This document shows, piece by piece, positions 6,204-6,609 of a stretch of 6,609 nucleotides of DNA. Each line of letters starts with the position of its first letter. Positions within the stretch are counted from its first letter, which is position 1. Source of the stretch: JAHECQ01 sp047638695 (lineage in GTDB: Bacteria > Actinomycetota > Acidimicrobiia > Acidimicrobiales > SZUA-35); assembly GCA_047638695.1 (NCBI GenBank), contig JBLINY010000183.1:1-6609 (forward strand), read 5' to 3'. The notes under the pieces were generated by a model, which was given only the letters and a program-made list of their open reading frames with translations, searched no databases and had not been told where the DNA came from. The position numbers and the translations under genes were made by a program.

Positions 6204-6609
6204 GTGAATAGCCGGTCTGCAGAGGACTCAGATGCGCCGACGTCAGCATCGAATGCTGCAGCTCACGCTGCTTCTGCGCCTGTCCTCTCTGTCAGGGATC
6301 TGCACGTTCGCTTCCGTACCAGTGCCGGGGGCCGCAAGGTGGTCCACGCCGTCACCGGGGTGAGCTTGGACATCTCCGCCGGGGAGACTCTGGGACTGAT
6401 CGGCGAGTCCGGATCCGGGAAGTCCACCGTCGCTCGGGCCGTCTCGCAGCTCCTGCGAGCGGAGCGGGCTGCTGTCTCGGGTGAGATCAGCCTTGGGTCG
6501 ACTCGCCTCGACAACCTCAGCAACCGTCGGCTCCGTGAGCAACGCAGCCGGATGCAGATGATCTTCCAGGATCCCAACGACGCACTCGACCCTCGCATGA
6601 CCGTGAGGC
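6204..6609 (+). CDS. Oligopeptide/dipeptide-type ABC transporter ATP-binding protein (OppF/DppF-like), 5' part
   Basis: The first 135 codons of an ABC ATPase, cut by the window edge. It would power import of peptides or similar solutes at the inner face of the membrane with two permeases, a partner ATPase and a binding protein. GTG at 6204 is chosen because AGGGGA ends 6 bases upstream and the ABC fold begins soon after. Residues 2-25 are an Ala/Ser-rich leader (NSRSAEDSDAPTSAS then Ala-rich) with no known role. The domain then starts with VLSVRDLHVRF, followed by the Walker A GESGSGKST with Lys73, and the Q-loop QMIFQDPNDALDPRMTV with Gln122. The RMQMIFQDP...LDPRMTV form and the GETLGLIGESGSGKST context are typical of the OppF/DppF half rather than OppD/DppD. 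The signature LSGGQ, Walker B and C-terminal peptide-transporter extension would lie beyond the window. No other transporter gene is visible here. Confidence 0.88.
   Translation, partial: MNSRSAEDSDAPTSASNAAAHAASAPVLSVRDLHVRFRTSAGGRKVVHAVTGVSLDISAGETLGLIGESGSGKSTVARAVSQLLRAERAAVSGEISLGSTRLDNLSNRRLREQRSRMQMIFQDPNDALDPRMTVR

Noticed and set aside
1..6609. CRISPR arrays, tandem repeats or rRNA genes
   Set aside because: No regularly spaced direct repeats or rRNA-like segments were seen on reading the window.

Overview
The window is GC-rich DNA with GTG starts, strong GC bias at third codon positions and Shine-Dalgarno sites matching a standard bacterial 16S 3' end. Together with the protein types this suggests a high-GC bacterium, most likely an actinobacterium. 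That assignment is inference; no rRNA or other taxonomic marker is present.

Layout, left to right. (1) About 180 bases with no assignable gene. (2) Forward strand: a TauD/TfdA-type Fe(II)/2-oxoglutarate dioxygenase, a 229-base gap, then an AMP-forming acyl-CoA ligase with an excellent ribosome binding site. Nine bases after the ligase stop comes a beta-ketoacyl-ACP synthase (KAS) locus that is broken: two single-base homopolymer insertions and an internal loss of roughly 50 codons split it over three frames. (3) A 341-base convergent gap holding the C-terminal scrap of an IS1380-like transposase. (4) Reverse strand: a complete but divergent acyl-CoA carboxylase carboxyltransferase (beta-type) subunit. 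(5) A 199-base divergent intergenic region with an operator-like inverted repeat. (6) Forward strand: the first 135 codons of an oligopeptide/dipeptide-type (OppF/DppF-like) ABC transporter ATPase, cut by the window edge.

Taken together, dioxygenase, acyl-CoA ligase and KAS look like a small lipid or acyl-tailoring operon: an acid is oxidised or activated to a CoA/AMP form, and the KAS once condensed it or its product. The nearby carboxyltransferase could supply a malonyl-type extender or act in branched acyl-CoA breakdown, but it is on the opposite strand and need not belong to the same pathway. The dead KAS and the transposase scrap show local decay, so the pathway is probably no longer complete here, unless the KAS frameshifts and gap are sequencing or assembly errors. 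I did not find a clearly new biological system; the most unusual items are the KAS breakage pattern, the substituted substrate-site Arg in the dioxygenase and the divergent carboxyltransferase motifs.
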